64,000 bases of DNA from Micromonospora sp. WMMA1363 (GTDB lineage: Bacteria > Actinomycetota > Actinomycetes > Mycobacteriales > Micromonosporaceae), in contig NZ_JAUALB010000001.1 in assembly GCF_030345795.1 (NCBI RefSeq), positions 4,332,001 to 4,396,000 on the forward strand, in the 5' to 3' direction. The notes beneath the pieces were generated by a model. It did not search any database, was not told where the DNA came from, and saw nothing but the letters and a program-made list of their open reading frames with translations. The stretch's first letter is position 1; every line of letters begins with the position of its first letter. Shown piece after piece: positions 1 to 8,882 of this stretch. The position numbers were made by a program, and so were the translations under genes.

Positions 1-291
1 CGGCCCCTTCCCGGGGCGCAGCGGGGCGTTCGATCCGAACGCCTCCCGGTAGTGCAGCCATCCCGCCCGGGCCAGGTGGACCACCACGTGCAGGTCGTCG
101 CCGAGCACCACGTCCAGAAACTTGCCGTGCCGCCGCGCGTCGGTGATCACCCGTCCGCCGGTGGCCGCCGGCGTCGGGTCGTACGTCTTCAGGGCGCTGA
201 TGGCCGCGACCTCCAGGCGGTCGACCCGCCGCCCCACCGCGCGCTGCCGCAGATAGTCCGCGAGCGCCTCAACCTCCGGTAGTTCGGGCAC
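1..291 (-). CDS. Fpg/Nei-family DNA glycosylase, N-terminal part (cut by window edge)
   Basis: The reverse strand from a GTG at 291 encodes V(M)PELPEVEALADYL, the invariant Fpg/Nei N-terminus. The proline after the initiator is the catalytic nucleophile once Met is removed, which fixes this start. The family excises oxidised bases and nicks abasic sites in base excision repair. About 97 residues are visible, including a region resembling the beta-sandwich (DARRHGKFLDVVL, HLARAGWL), where the lysine of the RRHGKF motif is typical. The C-terminal helix-two-turn-helix and zinc finger lie outside the window, so Fpg, Nei1 and Nei2 subtypes cannot be separated. An AGAAGG element lies about 13 bases upstream. 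Confidence 0.88.
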   Translation of the reverse strand, partial: MPELPEVEALADYLRQRAVGRRVDRLEVAAISALKTYDPTPAATGGRVITDARRHGKFLDVVLGDDLHVVVHLARAGWLHYREAFGSNAPLRPGKGP

Positions 292-430
292 CAGCCAACG
301 GTAGCCTTCTTTCCCGAAAGCGCGAGGAACGAGCTGGCGAGTCCGTCGCCGCGAGCGCCAAAAGCGAGCGTGCGAGCCCGCCAGCCGTGAGCAGGGGTCG
401 GGCACGGCAAGCGAACGAAAGGCGAGCCCC

Positions 431-1744
431 ATGAGAGTGGTGGTGGCGCACAACCGGTACCGGGAGGCCCAGCCGTCCGGCGAGAACACGATCGTTGACG
501 CGGAGATCGCCCAACTGACCGCGGTCGGGGTTGAGGTGCTGCCGTTCCTGCGCAGCTCCGACGAGATCCGGTCGATGTCCCGGGGTGCCAAGGCACTGCT
601 GCCGATCTCCCCGATCTACGCTCCCCGGGCCCAGCAGGAACTGGGCCGGCTGCTCACCGAGCACCGACCGGACCTGCTGCACCTGCACAACCCGTACCCC
701 CTGCTGTCGCCCTGGGTGGTGCGGACCGCCCACCGGCACGGCGTGCCGGTGGTGCAGACGGTGCACAACTACCGGCAGGTCTGCTCCTCGGGGCTGTACT
801 TCCGTGACGGCGTGATCTGCCAGGACTGCCGCGGCCGGGCGCTGGGCGTACCGGCGATCGTGCACCGCTGCTACCGGGGCTCGCGGGCACAGAGCGCGCT
901 GATGGCGACGACGCTCGCGGTGCACCGGGGCACCTGGCGGTCGGTGGACCGCTTCATCGCGCTTACCAGCGCGGTCGCCGACCATCTGCGGGACTACGGC
1001 ATTCCAGACAGCCGGATCGCGGTGAAGCCGAACGCCATCCCAGATCCGGGTGTTCCGGCCCCGCTCGGCGCCGGCTTCCTCTTCCTCGGTCGGCTCTCCC
1101 CCGAGAAGGGGCTGAATCTGCTGCTCGATGCCTGGCGCCGGCACCCGGTGGGCGCGCTCGGGCCGCTGCGTATCGCCGGTGACGGCGAGCTGCGGGCCCT
1201 GGTCGAGGCCGCTGCGGCGGAGCGGACGGACGTGACCTTCCTCGGTCCGCTGGACCGGGCCGGTGTCCGGGCCGCGCTGGCGGGGAGCGCGGTGGTGCTG
1301 GCCACCTCCACCTGGCACGACGTGCTGCCGACCGTGATCATCGAGGCGCTGGCCGCCGGCCGTCCGGTGCTCGGCACCGCCCTCGGTGGGATCCCGTACC
1401 TGGTCGGCGCCGACACGCCGCGCGAGCCTGCCGGCACCGGCCCGGCCGTCGTGGCCACCGCCGCTGCCCCGTTGTCCGGCACCGGCGAGTCGGTTCCGGG
1501 CGGGACGGTGGCGACTGGGGGCAGTGCCCTGCCGGCCGGGCTCCTGACCGGGGAGGCGGGTTGGGTGGTGCCACCGGAGCCGGCCGCGCTGGCCGCCGCC
1601 CTGCCGGTGGCCGCCGCCAACGCCGCGGGGGCGGCGCCGGCCGCCCGGCTGCGCTACGAGCGCACCTTCCACCCGGATGTGGCCACCAAGCGCCTGGTCG
1701 ACATCTACGCGGAGGTGATCCGCGCCCCGCGTCCCGCCCACTGA
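431..1744 (+). CDS. Glycosyltransferase family 4 (GT-B fold)
   Basis: 437 residues. The N-terminal half has the GT4 acceptor-domain pattern (VVAHNRY at the start, PDLLHLHNPYPLLSP, VQTVHNYRQVC). The C-terminal half has the donor-domain pattern FLGRLSPEKGLNLLLDAW and, further on, PTVIIEALAAGRPVLGT, where the glutamate is the usual nucleotide-sugar contact. It probably transfers a sugar from a nucleotide donor at the cytoplasmic membrane; substrate unknown. A low-complexity Ala/Gly/Thr insert of about 40 residues (roughly 330-370) follows GGIPYLVG and separates the last helices, which is unusual. ATG at 431 follows AAAGGCGAG. It is convergent with the polyol-phosphate cassette. Confidence 0.9.
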   Translation: MRVVVAHNRYREAQPSGENTIVDAEIAQLTAVGVEVLPFLRSSDEIRSMSRGAKALLPISPIYAPRAQQELGRLLTEHRPDLLHLHNPYPLLSPWVVRTAHRHGVPVVQTVHNYRQVCSSGLYFRDGVICQDCRGRALGVPAIVHRCYRGSRAQSALMATTLAVHRGTWRSVDRFIALTSAVADHLRDYGIPDSRIAVKPNAIPDPGVPAPLGAGFLFLGRLSPEKGLNLLLDAWRRHPVGALGPLRIAGDGELRALVEAAAAERTDVTFLGPLDRAGVRAALAGSAVVLATSTWHDVLPTVIIEALAAGRPVLGTALGGIPYLVGADTPREPAGTGPAVVATAAAPLSGTGESVPGGTVATGGSALPAGLLTGEAGWVVPPEPAALAAALPVAAANAAGAAPAARLRYERTFHPDVATKRLVDIYAEVIRAPRPAH

Positions 1745-1883
1745 CCGGATACGCACTTTCCCTGAAGGACCGGACGCGCACCGCCGTCACGGAAGGAGGA
1801 GTGGCCTCGGCGGTCGCGATCACACTCTTCGTGAGGATGGATGGCTCGATCCGGTCCTGACGCGGCGGTGGACGGTTGCGCCG

Positions 1884-2591
1884 TCAGCGGAGCGAGGCGC
1901 GGGCGGAGAAGGCGATGCTGGCGAGGAGGAAGCCGCCGTTGACGATCGTGAACGTGACCACCAGCCAGAGGGTGAGCGCGGGCGCGATGAGCAGCACCAG
2001 CCCGGCCAAGAAGATCACTGCACCGTAGTCGCGTACCAGCTTCACCAGGCGTACCGGCAGTGAGGTCGAGGTGACCATGCTGGCCGCGTTCGGATCGGAC
2101 TGCATCACCGACGTCACCAGGTTGACCATCCACGTTCCGGCGAACGCCGCGATGAGCCAGGTCGGCGTCGACGGCGATTGGGCCACGCTGGTCGCGGTGA
2201 GCGCCGCGACCAGCGCGATCTGGGTCGCCACGTCGCAGAGCACGTCCGCCCGGGCACCCGCGGTGCTGCCCCGGCCGGTGACCCGGGCGAGCTGCCCGTC
2301 GGCACAGTCCAGCGCGTACGCGACCTGCCAGCCGACCAGCGCGAGCGCCCCGACGAGCCAGGCCGGCTCCCGGCCGTCGGCGACCGGCTCGGCCAGCGCC
2401 ACCACGACCACCGAGGTGCTCAGCCCGACCACCAGGTTGGCGATGGTCAGCGCGGTGGGCCGTAGCCCGAGCCGATGCGCGCCGACGGCGAAGGCCGCGC
2501 CGATCCGCTGGCTGACCAGTTCGCTGAACAGCCCTCCACCCCGGTTCGTCCGGTGGAAGTCGGAAACCGTCGGCCGGGAGTGCTCAGCCAC
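1884..2591 (-). CDS. CDP-alcohol phosphatidyltransferase family membrane enzyme
   Basis: 235 residues with several membrane segments. The complete family signature DG-x2-AR-x8-G-x3-D-x3-D is present at about residues 98-120 (DGQLAR, then G, D and D at 112, 116 and 120). These residues bind metal and the CDP moiety and transfer a phospho-alcohol to an acceptor alcohol, releasing CMP. The chosen start is GTG 2591, which overlaps the stop of the upstream gene by 8 bases; a longer reading frame extends further but is antisense-like inside that gene. It is last in a translationally coupled series with a nucleotidyltransferase and a polyol-phosphate dehydrogenase, so it probably uses the CDP-polyol they make. 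The product lipid or osmolyte is not predictable. Confidence 0.88.
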   Translation of the reverse strand: MAEHSRPTVSDFHRTNRGGGLFSELVSQRIGAAFAVGAHRLGLRPTALTIANLVVGLSTSVVVVALAEPVADGREPAWLVGALALVGWQVAYALDCADGQLARVTGRGSTAGARADVLCDVATQIALVAALTATSVAQSPSTPTWLIAAFAGTWMVNLVTSVMQSDPNAASMVTSTSLPVRLVKLVRDYGAVIFLAGLVLLIAPALTLWLVVTFTIVNGGFLLASIAFSARASLR

Positions 2592-3651
2592 AGTGATCAC
2601 GGAGGGCGTCAAGTTGGTCTCCCAACCGGTTCCTGAGGTCGTCGGCGGGCAGGGCGAGGTGCTCGAGGATCGTGTAGCGGTCCGGTCGGGTCCGCGGCGC
2701 GAAGCGGACGGCCTCGACGAACTGCTCGTCGGTGAGCCCGACGTCCGCTGGCCGGGTCGCCAGACCGTGCCGGTGCAGGCAGCGAGCGAGCTGCCCGAAA
2801 CGCTCCACGTCGCCCCGCAGCCAGGTGCAGAAGAGCGCACCCAGTCCCACCTGCTCCCCGTGTGAGCTGGTCCCCGGCCAGAGGTGCTCGATGGCGTGCG
2901 AGATCTCGTGGTCGCCGCCGCTGGCCGGCCGGCTGGACCCACAGATCGACATGGCGATGCCGCCGAGGATCAGCGCCTCGGCCAGCGTGGTCAGGAACGC
3001 GTCATCGGTGATCTTGCTGGGGTGGTTGAGTAGCGCCTCCGCGCTGGTGCGGGCCAGCGTTACGGCGAGCCCGTCGATCGGCTCGCCCCGGACCTCGTGG
3101 GCAAGCTCCCAGTCGGCGCAGGCGTTGAGGTTGCTCACCGCGTCACCGATCCCGGCCTGGGTCTGCCGGTCCGGACCGTGCTCCACGAAGTCGAGGTCGA
3201 CCAGGACGGCGATCGGCATGTGCACCCCGTACGAGCCCTTGCCGCCCTCGTGCGTCAACGAGGCCACCGGGGAGGCGATGCCGTCGTTGGCGAGGCTCGT
3301 GGCGACGGTGACCATCGGGAGGCCGTACCGGGTGGCCGCGTACTTCGCGGTGTCGATCGTCTTCCCACCACCGATCCCGACCACCGCGTCGTAGTGCCGG
3401 CGGCGGAGCCGGTCGAGGAGTTCGTTGGCGGAGTCGACGCTGCCACCGGTCACGGTGAACACGTCGGCCGAGTCCAGCGTCGGCCGGCACAGCTCGACGA
3501 CCTGCTCGCCCTGCCCCGGTCCGACCACCACCGCCACGTCGCCGCCGGCCGAGATCCGCCGGTCGGCGAGCAGCGCAGCGAGATCGGCCACCGCGCCGCG
3601 GCGGACCTCGATGGCGAGTGGCGTGGTGACGGTACGGGCTAGCAGTGGCAC
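2584..3651 (-). CDS. Glycerol-1-phosphate dehydrogenase-like (iron-containing ADH/dehydroquinate synthase superfamily)
   Basis: 355 residues. GGGKTIDTAKY (about 93-103) is the nucleotide-binding turn. TSLANDGIASPVASL (118-132) matches the SHDGIAS-type signature of archaeal EgsA and bacterial AraM G1P dehydrogenases. Likely metal ligands are Asp170 (GIGDAVSN), His248 (GGDHEISH) and His264 (SSHGEQVG). The known reaction reduces dihydroxyacetone phosphate to sn-glycerol-1-phosphate with NAD(P)H and Zn2+ or Ni2+. Its start overlaps the nucleotidyltransferase stop by 13 bases and its stop overlaps the next start by 8. The family assignment is strong; G1P as the actual product is inferred. Confidence 0.85.
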   Translation of the reverse strand: MPLLARTVTTPLAIEVRRGAVADLAALLADRRISAGGDVAVVVGPGQGEQVVELCRPTLDSADVFTVTGGSVDSANELLDRLRRRHYDAVVGIGGGKTIDTAKYAATRYGLPMVTVATSLANDGIASPVASLTHEGGKGSYGVHMPIAVLVDLDFVEHGPDRQTQAGIGDAVSNLNACADWELAHEVRGEPIDGLAVTLARTSAEALLNHPSKITDDAFLTTLAEALILGGIAMSICGSSRPASGGDHEISHAIEHLWPGTSSHGEQVGLGALFCTWLRGDVERFGQLARCLHRHGLATRPADVGLTDEQFVEAVRFAPRTRPDRYTILEHLALPADDLRNRLGDQLDALRDHCG

Positions 3652-4370
3652 GCGATCTCCCGTGCCCGCGTCAGGTCGTCGTGGTTGTCCACCTCGATCC
3701 AGGGGACGTCGCCGATCGGCGCCGCCCGTACCTCACCGCCCCGCTCGGCGAACTCCTGATAGCCGTCCTCGTAGTAGAGGTTCGGGTCCCGTCGCCAGGT
3801 CACCTCCAGCGCGTCGGCGAGTGCGCCGGCGGCCTGTGGCTCGATCAGGGTCGCGCCGATGTACTCCCCGTGCGCCTCGCCCGGGACGATCAGCTTGCTG
3901 ATCCGGGTGAGCTGGCCGGTCGTGTCGAAGGTCGTCTTCATCTCCTCCTCGGCCAGTGGCTTGACCGTGTCGATCGCCAGGAGGACGTCTGGCCCGCGTT
4001 CGGTCAGCAGGGTCTTCTCCACACTCACGGGGTGGACCGTGTCGCCGTTGACCAGCAGGACACCGCGGGTGAACCACTCCCGGGCCAGCCAGAGGGAGTA
4101 CGCGTTGTTCCACTCCTCGGCCCTGTCGTTCGACACCAGGGTGAGCGTGACGCGGTACCGCCGCTCCAGGCCGGCCTGCCGCTTTCGGACCGCGTCGGCG
4201 GCGTAGCCGACCACGACGACGATCTCGGTCAGCCCGACCTCGGCGAGATTGCGCAGCGCGATGTCGAGGATCGTGGTTTCTCCGTCCACCGGCACCAACG
4301 CTTTCGGCAGGGTGTCGGTGTACGGGCGCAGCCGCCGCCCGGCTCCAGCTGCCAGCACCATTCCGACCAT
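3639..4370 (-). CDS. Nucleotidyltransferase (phosphocholine/polyol-phosphate cytidylyltransferase-like)
   Basis: 243 residues from ATG 4370. MVLAAGAGRRLRPYTDTLPK is the NTP_transferase signature (GxGxRxxPxTxxxPK). NAYSLWLAR and LLVNGDTVHP resemble LicC and inositol-1-phosphate cytidylyltransferases, with Asp of NGD binding metal. It should activate a small phospho-alcohol as its CDP (or other NDP) derivative. An in-frame GTG at 4397 is an alternative start, since neither has a strong ribosome site. It lies first in the coupled trio and 76 bases after the winged-helix gene, so all four are probably one transcript. Confidence 0.85.
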   Translation of the reverse strand: MVGMVLAAGAGRRLRPYTDTLPKALVPVDGETTILDIALRNLAEVGLTEIVVVVGYAADAVRKRQAGLERRYRVTLTLVSNDRAEEWNNAYSLWLAREWFTRGVLLVNGDTVHPVSVEKTLLTERGPDVLLAIDTVKPLAEEEMKTTFDTTGQLTRISKLIVPGEAHGEYIGATLIEPQAAGALADALEVTWRRDPNLYYEDGYQEFAERGGEVRAAPIGDVPWIEVDNHDDLTRAREIACHC

Positions 4371-4446
4371 GCCAGCATCATGTTCCGTTCGTGTCACCTG
4401 CCGCAGGTGGATGGCGGCGCTCGGCGGAGCGGCACCAGCAATCGGG

Positions 4447-5220
4447 TCAGCCGGGCAGAGCCGCCAGGTCGGCAAGCATCGCCAGCCGCTCCTCGGCGGT
4501 GAGCACCAGGTACGGGGCGGCCGACCGGCGGTTGGTCTCCAGTTCGATGGCGAGCCGTTGCGGACCGGCGCCCAGCATGACGATGCTCGTGGCGGTGTGC
4601 CCGGCGGCGGCCCACGCCGCAGCGTGGGCGTCGGCCCGGTGGTGGCGCAGCGTGCCGAGCCGGTTGAGCAGCAGCACACCGGGCGGGGTGCCGTCCGGCT
4701 CGTGTGGTGGCGCCATCGCCGCGAACGCACTGCCGGCCCCGCCGTCACCATCCTCCTCGGCCAGCAGGAGGGCGTACCCGAGCACCCGGCCGAGCGCCTC
4801 GACCAGCCGCAGTACCCGGTCCGGGTGCTCCGCCCACAGCGTCTCGGTCGCCGCGGCCTGCACCAGCCACAGCTCGTCGAGGAAGGCCAGCCCCCGCTCG
4901 GTGGCGGTGACGGCTCCGTCCGGACGACGGTGGACCATCCCGTGTGCGACGTGCCGGTCCATACCGCGCCGGCACTCGGCCGGATCCCGGTACCGGGTGA
5001 CCGCCGCGAACCCGGCCTCGTCCACCGTCCCGCCCGGTGCGGCGAGGCGGGTGCGGAGCTCCACCAGGAAACCGGTGGCCGCCGGGCCGCCGTACCGCTG
5101 GCTGGCCGCGGCGCCGCCGCCGTCCCGTCCGGCGCGCATTCCGGCGACGAACGCTCGGTCGACCGCCGGGGCCACGAACCCGGCGAACCGGTGTGACGCC
5201 AGGTCGACGATGTCGTTCAC
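4447..5220 (-). CDS. Unknown protein with a possible MarR-like winged helix
   Basis: 257 residues, Ala-rich. I do not recognise the family. The segment around residues 90-140 (TRYRDPAEC, RHVAHGMVHRRPDGAVT, ATERGLAFLDEL) has the helix-helix-wing spacing of a MarR-like DNA-binding domain; the rest is alpha-helical with no motif I can name. ATG 5220 overlaps the stop of the upstream Nudix remnant (ATGA), implying translational coupling. Being first of the polyol-phosphate operon it could sense the pathway's substrate or product, but that is a guess. Confidence 0.6.
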   Translation of the reverse strand: MNDIVDLASHRFAGFVAPAVDRAFVAGMRAGRDGGGAAASQRYGGPAATGFLVELRTRLAAPGGTVDEAGFAAVTRYRDPAECRRGMDRHVAHGMVHRRPDGAVTATERGLAFLDELWLVQAAATETLWAEHPDRVLRLVEALGRVLGYALLLAEEDGDGGAGSAFAAMAPPHEPDGTPPGVLLLNRLGTLRHHRADAHAAAWAAAGHTATSIVMLGAGPQRLAIELETNRRSAAPYLVLTAEERLAMLADLAALPG

Positions 5221-5420
5221 GGATGGATCGTGCCCAGCAGGGCGCAGGCGTCCCCCGTGGTCCGGCGGGTCAGACCCTCCTCGCCCGGTTCCAGGTGACC
5301 ACCCACGCTGTCCCAGCAGTTGGAATACAGGCGCCGGCCGGGGGGCCGCCGCCGGACGAACAGGCGGCCGTCGTCATCGACGATCGGTGCGCCTGCGCAG
5401 CGTAGGGGCTCGAAGGACAC
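5217..5420 (-). pseudogene. Truncated Nudix hydrolase remnant
   Basis: From GTG 5420, 67 residues begin like a Nudix hydrolase: APIVDDDGRLFVRRRPPG, then WDSVGGHLEPGE, the start of the Nudix box. The REUxEExGU half that carries the catalytic glutamates is missing; after GEEGLTRRTTGDACALLGTIHP the frame stops. The pattern suggests an internal deletion that joined the box start to a later strand. Catalysis is therefore unlikely. It still overlaps the next start by 4 bases, so it may persist as a leader peptide for coupling. Confidence 0.7.
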
Positions 5421-5532
5421 GCCTCGACAGTAGCGAGCCGCTGCGGAGTACGGCGATGTGTGGTCTTGTCCCGGAAAGGTGCCAGGCGCACCATGTTGCG
5501 TACCGGGTGCCACCGTCCCGAAGGGGTGATGC

Positions 5533-5928
5533 GTGATGCAGGTTCGGGAAGCGATGTCCAGCGAGGTTCTCGTGGTCGGCCCGGAGCATACGCTCCGCCA
5601 GGCGGCCCAGATGATGTCCGCTCGCCGGATCGGGTCGGCGGTCGTGGTCGATCCGGACTCCGAGGGAATCGGGATCATGACGGAACGGGACGTGCTCAAC
5701 GCGATCGGGGCCGGACTGGACTGCGACGTCGAGCGGACCGGGGCACACCTGACCTGGGAGGTGGTGTACGCCGGGCCGGAGTGGACGGTCGAGGAGGCGG
5801 CCGCCGCGATGGCCCGCGGCGGTTTTCGGCACCTGGTGGTGCTCGACGGCCGTGAGGTCGCCGGGGTGATCTCGGTCCGGGACATCATGCGGGTCTGGGC
5901 GGCGAACCGGATGGTCGGCGCCGGTTGA
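5533..5928 (+). CDS. Two-CBS-domain protein
   Basis: 131 residues made almost entirely of a Bateman module. CBS1 runs about 5-58 (AMSSEVLVVGPEHTLRQAA, GSAVVVDP, GIMTERDVL) and CBS2 about 70-126 (EEAAAAMARGGFRHLVVLDG, AGVISVRDIM). Such stand-alone pairs bind adenine nucleotides and often regulate partners. GTG 5533 is immediately followed by ATG 5536; AAGGGG at 5521-5526 serves either. It is divergent from the Nudix/winged-helix operon and has no obvious partner. Confidence 0.9.
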   Translation: MMQVREAMSSEVLVVGPEHTLRQAAQMMSARRIGSAVVVDPDSEGIGIMTERDVLNAIGAGLDCDVERTGAHLTWEVVYAGPEWTVEEAAAAMARGGFRHLVVLDGREVAGVISVRDIMRVWAANRMVGAG

Positions 5929-6194
5929 GCATCGGCTCGGCCCGCGCACCGACCCGAGCAGCAGGACGCGACGGGGGTGGATCGCCGCGGCGGTCCTCCT
6001 TCGACTGGGGCAGCTGATCACGCTCGGGCCGAGCCTGGAAGGGTTGTGCCACGCGGCGCAGCACGACCCGCTCGGCCTTCCGGTCCGATGTGCTGCCGAC
6101 CGGTGGACCCCGGTCACCCGTCCCGGTGGCTCAGGATGCGGACATCGCCGTGCCGACCGCACACCCGCCGTCGTCTTCCGTACGCTGAACAGCC

Positions 6195-7289
6195 ATGACC
6201 GCCGAGCAGCTGATCTCCTTCGCCCGTGGCGCTCCCTCGTTGGACATCGTCGATGTCGAGGGGCTCAAGGCCGCCGCCGTCCGCGCGTTCGACGCCGACC
6301 CCGCCGGAGTGACGGCGTACGGCACCTCCGTCGGTTACCTCCCACTGCGCGAGTGGATCGCCAAGAAGCATGGGGTCCAGGCCGACCAGGTCCTGGTCAC
6401 CAACGGTTCCCTCCAGGCCGACGCGTTTCTCTTCGACCATCTTGTCCGCTCCGGCGACGCGGTCGTGGTGGAGCGCCCCACGTACGATCGGACGCTGCGC
6501 AACCTGAAGCGGATGGGCGGCGAGTTGCATGGGATCACCGTCCAGCCGGACGGGCTGGACACCGCCGAACTGCGCAAGCTGCTGGAGTCCGGGGTGCGCC
6601 CCCGGCTCGCGCACGTGATCCCGAACTACCAGAACCCGGCGGGCGTGACGCTCAGCATGGAGAAGCGGCGGGAGCTACTCGACCTCGCCGCCGAGTACGA
6701 GTTCACGATCTTCGAGGACGACCCGTACGCGGACATCCGGTTCCGGGGTGATGCCCTGCCGTCGATGCTCTCCCTAGACACTCGTGGCGTGGTGGTGCAC
6801 GCCTCCAGTTTCACGAAGACGGTCTGCCCCGGCGTGCGGGTGGGCTACCTGGTCGGGGCGGCGGACCTCATCGCCGATATCGCGAAGAAGGCAACCAGTC
6901 TCTACATCTCGCCCGGCATGGTCTCCGAGGCGATCGTGCATCAGTTCTGTGTCTCGGGGGAGATCGACCGTTCGATCGAAACCGTCTGTCGGGCTCTCGG
7001 GGAACGTGCCCGGGTGCTCGCCGAGGCGCTGCGGCGGCACATCCCGCAGGCCCGTTTCGTCGAGCCGGACGGCGGCTACTTCCTCTGGGTGGAGTTGCCC
7101 GCGGAGGTCGACGTGGATCTGCTCGCCCCGGCGGCGGCCGAACGCGGGGTCGCCGTGGTCAAGGGCAGTGATTTCGTTCTCGACGGGGGGCGGCACGCGT
7201 TGCGGCTGGCGTACTCGGCGGTGACGGCCGACCGGATCGAGGAGGGCGTACGCCGGCTCGCGGCGGCGATCGACGCCGTACGCGGCTGA
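6195..7289 (+). CDS. PLP-dependent aminotransferase class I/II (2-aminoadipate/LysN-like)
   Basis: 364 residues. Fold-type I motifs are in order: YGTSVGYLPLREWIAKKHG, NGSLQADAFLFDHL (cofactor phosphate cup), PNYQNPAGVTLS, FEDDPYADIRF (Asp to pyridine N), SSFTKTVCPGVRVGY (Schiff-base Lys) and ALRLAYS (carboxylate Arg). The order fits bacterial LysN/KAT-II-like enzymes acting on branched or aromatic amino acids or 2-aminoadipate; the true substrate is open. There is no N-terminal GntR domain, so it is not an MocR regulator. The 266 bases upstream contain no credible gene. Confidence 0.9.
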   Translation: MTAEQLISFARGAPSLDIVDVEGLKAAAVRAFDADPAGVTAYGTSVGYLPLREWIAKKHGVQADQVLVTNGSLQADAFLFDHLVRSGDAVVVERPTYDRTLRNLKRMGGELHGITVQPDGLDTAELRKLLESGVRPRLAHVIPNYQNPAGVTLSMEKRRELLDLAAEYEFTIFEDDPYADIRFRGDALPSMLSLDTRGVVVHASSFTKTVCPGVRVGYLVGAADLIADIAKKATSLYISPGMVSEAIVHQFCVSGEIDRSIETVCRALGERARVLAEALRRHIPQARFVEPDGGYFLWVELPAEVDVDLLAPAAAERGVAVVKGSDFVLDGGRHALRLAYSAVTADRIEEGVRRLAAAIDAVRG

Positions 7290-7632
7290 ATTTTTGTCGG
7301 GTTTCCGACAGTACGGCGATATCAACCGCCCCGGGCCTCCCGCCGGGGCGGCTGGCGGCCCACAATGCTGCGAGCGTCACTCACCACGTGTAGTGCAGGC
7401 CACGGCCCCGGGGCCGAGCCGCATCCCGATTCCGGGCGCCCCACGGGGACACGTGTGGGGCGGCGCCAGCAGCACATTCCCCCGCCCCCACCGGGCGCCG
7501 GGTGGACCGTGTCGTTCCCTCACCCCCGATGCGGCCCGGCCCACCCGGCGCCCACCCCGGTGGCGGTCCGTCGCCGGCGATGACGCGGTGAACGGCGTAC
7601 CCTGCAACCCGCGGCGCGGGGAAGGGGGCGTG
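7290..7632. other. Intergenic stretch upstream of corA
   Basis: 343 bases without a supportable gene. The CorA frame stays open back to 7294, but this part encodes Pro/Arg/Gly-rich low-complexity sequence and no CorA homology. I looked for an M-box-like Mg2+ sensor and saw no conserved multi-helix pattern. Confidence 0.5.
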
Positions 7633-8781
7633 ATGGCGGGCCGGTTGGAGCGGGGACGGGCGGTGACGCCAGGTGGCGGTCGGGTGATCCGGCCCCGGGA
7701 CTGGGCAGCGCCGGTGCGCGCCATGACCCGGCGACTCACCCCCGACGGCTCCGCGCGCGTCCCGGCACCGGTCGGACCTCAGCGGAGCGCGATCGTCGAC
7801 TGCGCCCTCTACGTCGACGGGGAACGACAGCCCGGTGACTGGCACCACGCCGAGGCGCTGGCCGCGGCGCGGCGGGCGGGCAACGGCTTCGTCTGGCTGG
7901 GCCTGCACGAGCCCGAACTGGCGGAGATGACCGAGATCGCCGCCACCTACGGGTTGCACGAACTGGCCGTCGAGGACGCGGTCAAGGCGCAGCAGCGACC
8001 CAAGCTGGAGCAGTTCGGCGAGGTGAGCTTTCTGGTGCTACGGACCGCCCGCTATTGCGAACATTCCGAGCTGACGGAGACGTCCGAGGTTGTCGAGACC
8101 GGTCAGGTGATGCTCTTCCTCGGCCCGAGCTTCCTGGTCAGCGTCCGGCACGGGGACGCCTGCCGGCTCGCGCCGGTGCGGGCGGACTTGGAGACCAAGC
8201 GCGAGTTGCTGCTGCACGGACCCTGGGCGGTGGGGTACGCGGTGACCGACCGGGTGGTCGACCTCTACCTGGAGGTAGCCGACCAACTGGAGGACGATCT
8301 CGACACGTTGGAGACCCAGGTGTTCGACCGGCAGGGCAGCGGTCGTATCCAGCGGATCTACCAGATGAAGCGCGAACTGGTCGAGTTCAAGCGGGCGGTG
8401 ATGCCGCTCCAACGTCCGCTGATGGCGCTCACCGCGCAGTCGAACCGGGGCGTGCCGAAGGAGATCCGCCGCTACTTCCGTGACGTCCAGGACCACCTCA
8501 GTCGCACCGTGGAGCAGGTCAACTCGTACGATGATCTGCTCAACTCGATCCTCCAGGCGCGGCTGGCGCAGGTCACCGTCGACCAGAACAACGACATGCG
8601 CAAGATCGCGGCCTGGGCGGCCATCGCCGCGGTCTGGACCGCCATCGCCGGCATCTACGGCATGAACTTCGAGTTCATGCCCGAACTGCGGTGGACCTAT
8701 GGCTACCCGACCGTCCTGGCCCTGATGCTCGGGATCTCCCTGGCCCTGTACCGCTGGTTCCGCCGGAACGGCTGGCTCTAA
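7633..8781 (+). CDS. corA: CorA-family magnesium/cobalt transporter
   Basis: 382 residues from ATG 7633 (GTG 7630 adjacent), with GAAGGGGG at 7621-7628. The N-terminal two thirds are the cytoplasmic funnel domain (ALYVDGERQPGDW, WLGLHEPE, EDAVKAQQRPKLEQFG). The end carries two transmembrane helices with the YGMNF selectivity motif at residues 342-346, then a second helix and the basic tail RWFRRNGWL. The pentamer imports Mg2+ (or Co2+) driven by the membrane potential. A single-gene unit. Confidence 0.95.
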   Translation: MAGRLERGRAVTPGGGRVIRPRDWAAPVRAMTRRLTPDGSARVPAPVGPQRSAIVDCALYVDGERQPGDWHHAEALAAARRAGNGFVWLGLHEPELAEMTEIAATYGLHELAVEDAVKAQQRPKLEQFGEVSFLVLRTARYCEHSELTETSEVVETGQVMLFLGPSFLVSVRHGDACRLAPVRADLETKRELLLHGPWAVGYAVTDRVVDLYLEVADQLEDDLDTLETQVFDRQGSGRIQRIYQMKRELVEFKRAVMPLQRPLMALTAQSNRGVPKEIRRYFRDVQDHLSRTVEQVNSYDDLLNSILQARLAQVTVDQNNDMRKIAAWAAIAAVWTAIAGIYGMNFEFMPELRWTYGYPTVLALMLGISLALYRWFRRNGWL

Positions 8782-8789
8782 CCACGAAC

Positions 8790-8867
8790 CCGCGCGATCT
8801 ACGCATTCCGGCTGGACGAATGCGGCGAAAGCCGCGGAAGGCCGGCCCGAAGTGCACGATCGCGCGG
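8790..8867. repeat. Dispersed palindromic intergenic element, copy A
   Basis: Just after corA. Its ends form the perfect inverted pair CCGCGCGATC (8790-8799) / GATCGCGCGG (8858-8867). The interior (ATTCCGGC, GCCGCGGAAGGCC, CGAAGTGCA) resembles the element at 23,512-23,592, also directly behind a gene. It probably acts as a REP-like transcript end. Confidence 0.6.
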
Positions 8868-8882
8868 GGTGGGGGAGTGTGG

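Noticed and set aside
269..1756. Long open frame opposite the GT4 glycosyltransferase
   Set aside because: Arg/Gly/His-rich translation without any motif; the plus-strand GT4 signatures explain the region.
7290..7632. Mg2+ riboswitch upstream of corA
   Set aside because: No conserved M-box-like helix arrangement could be recognised by eye.
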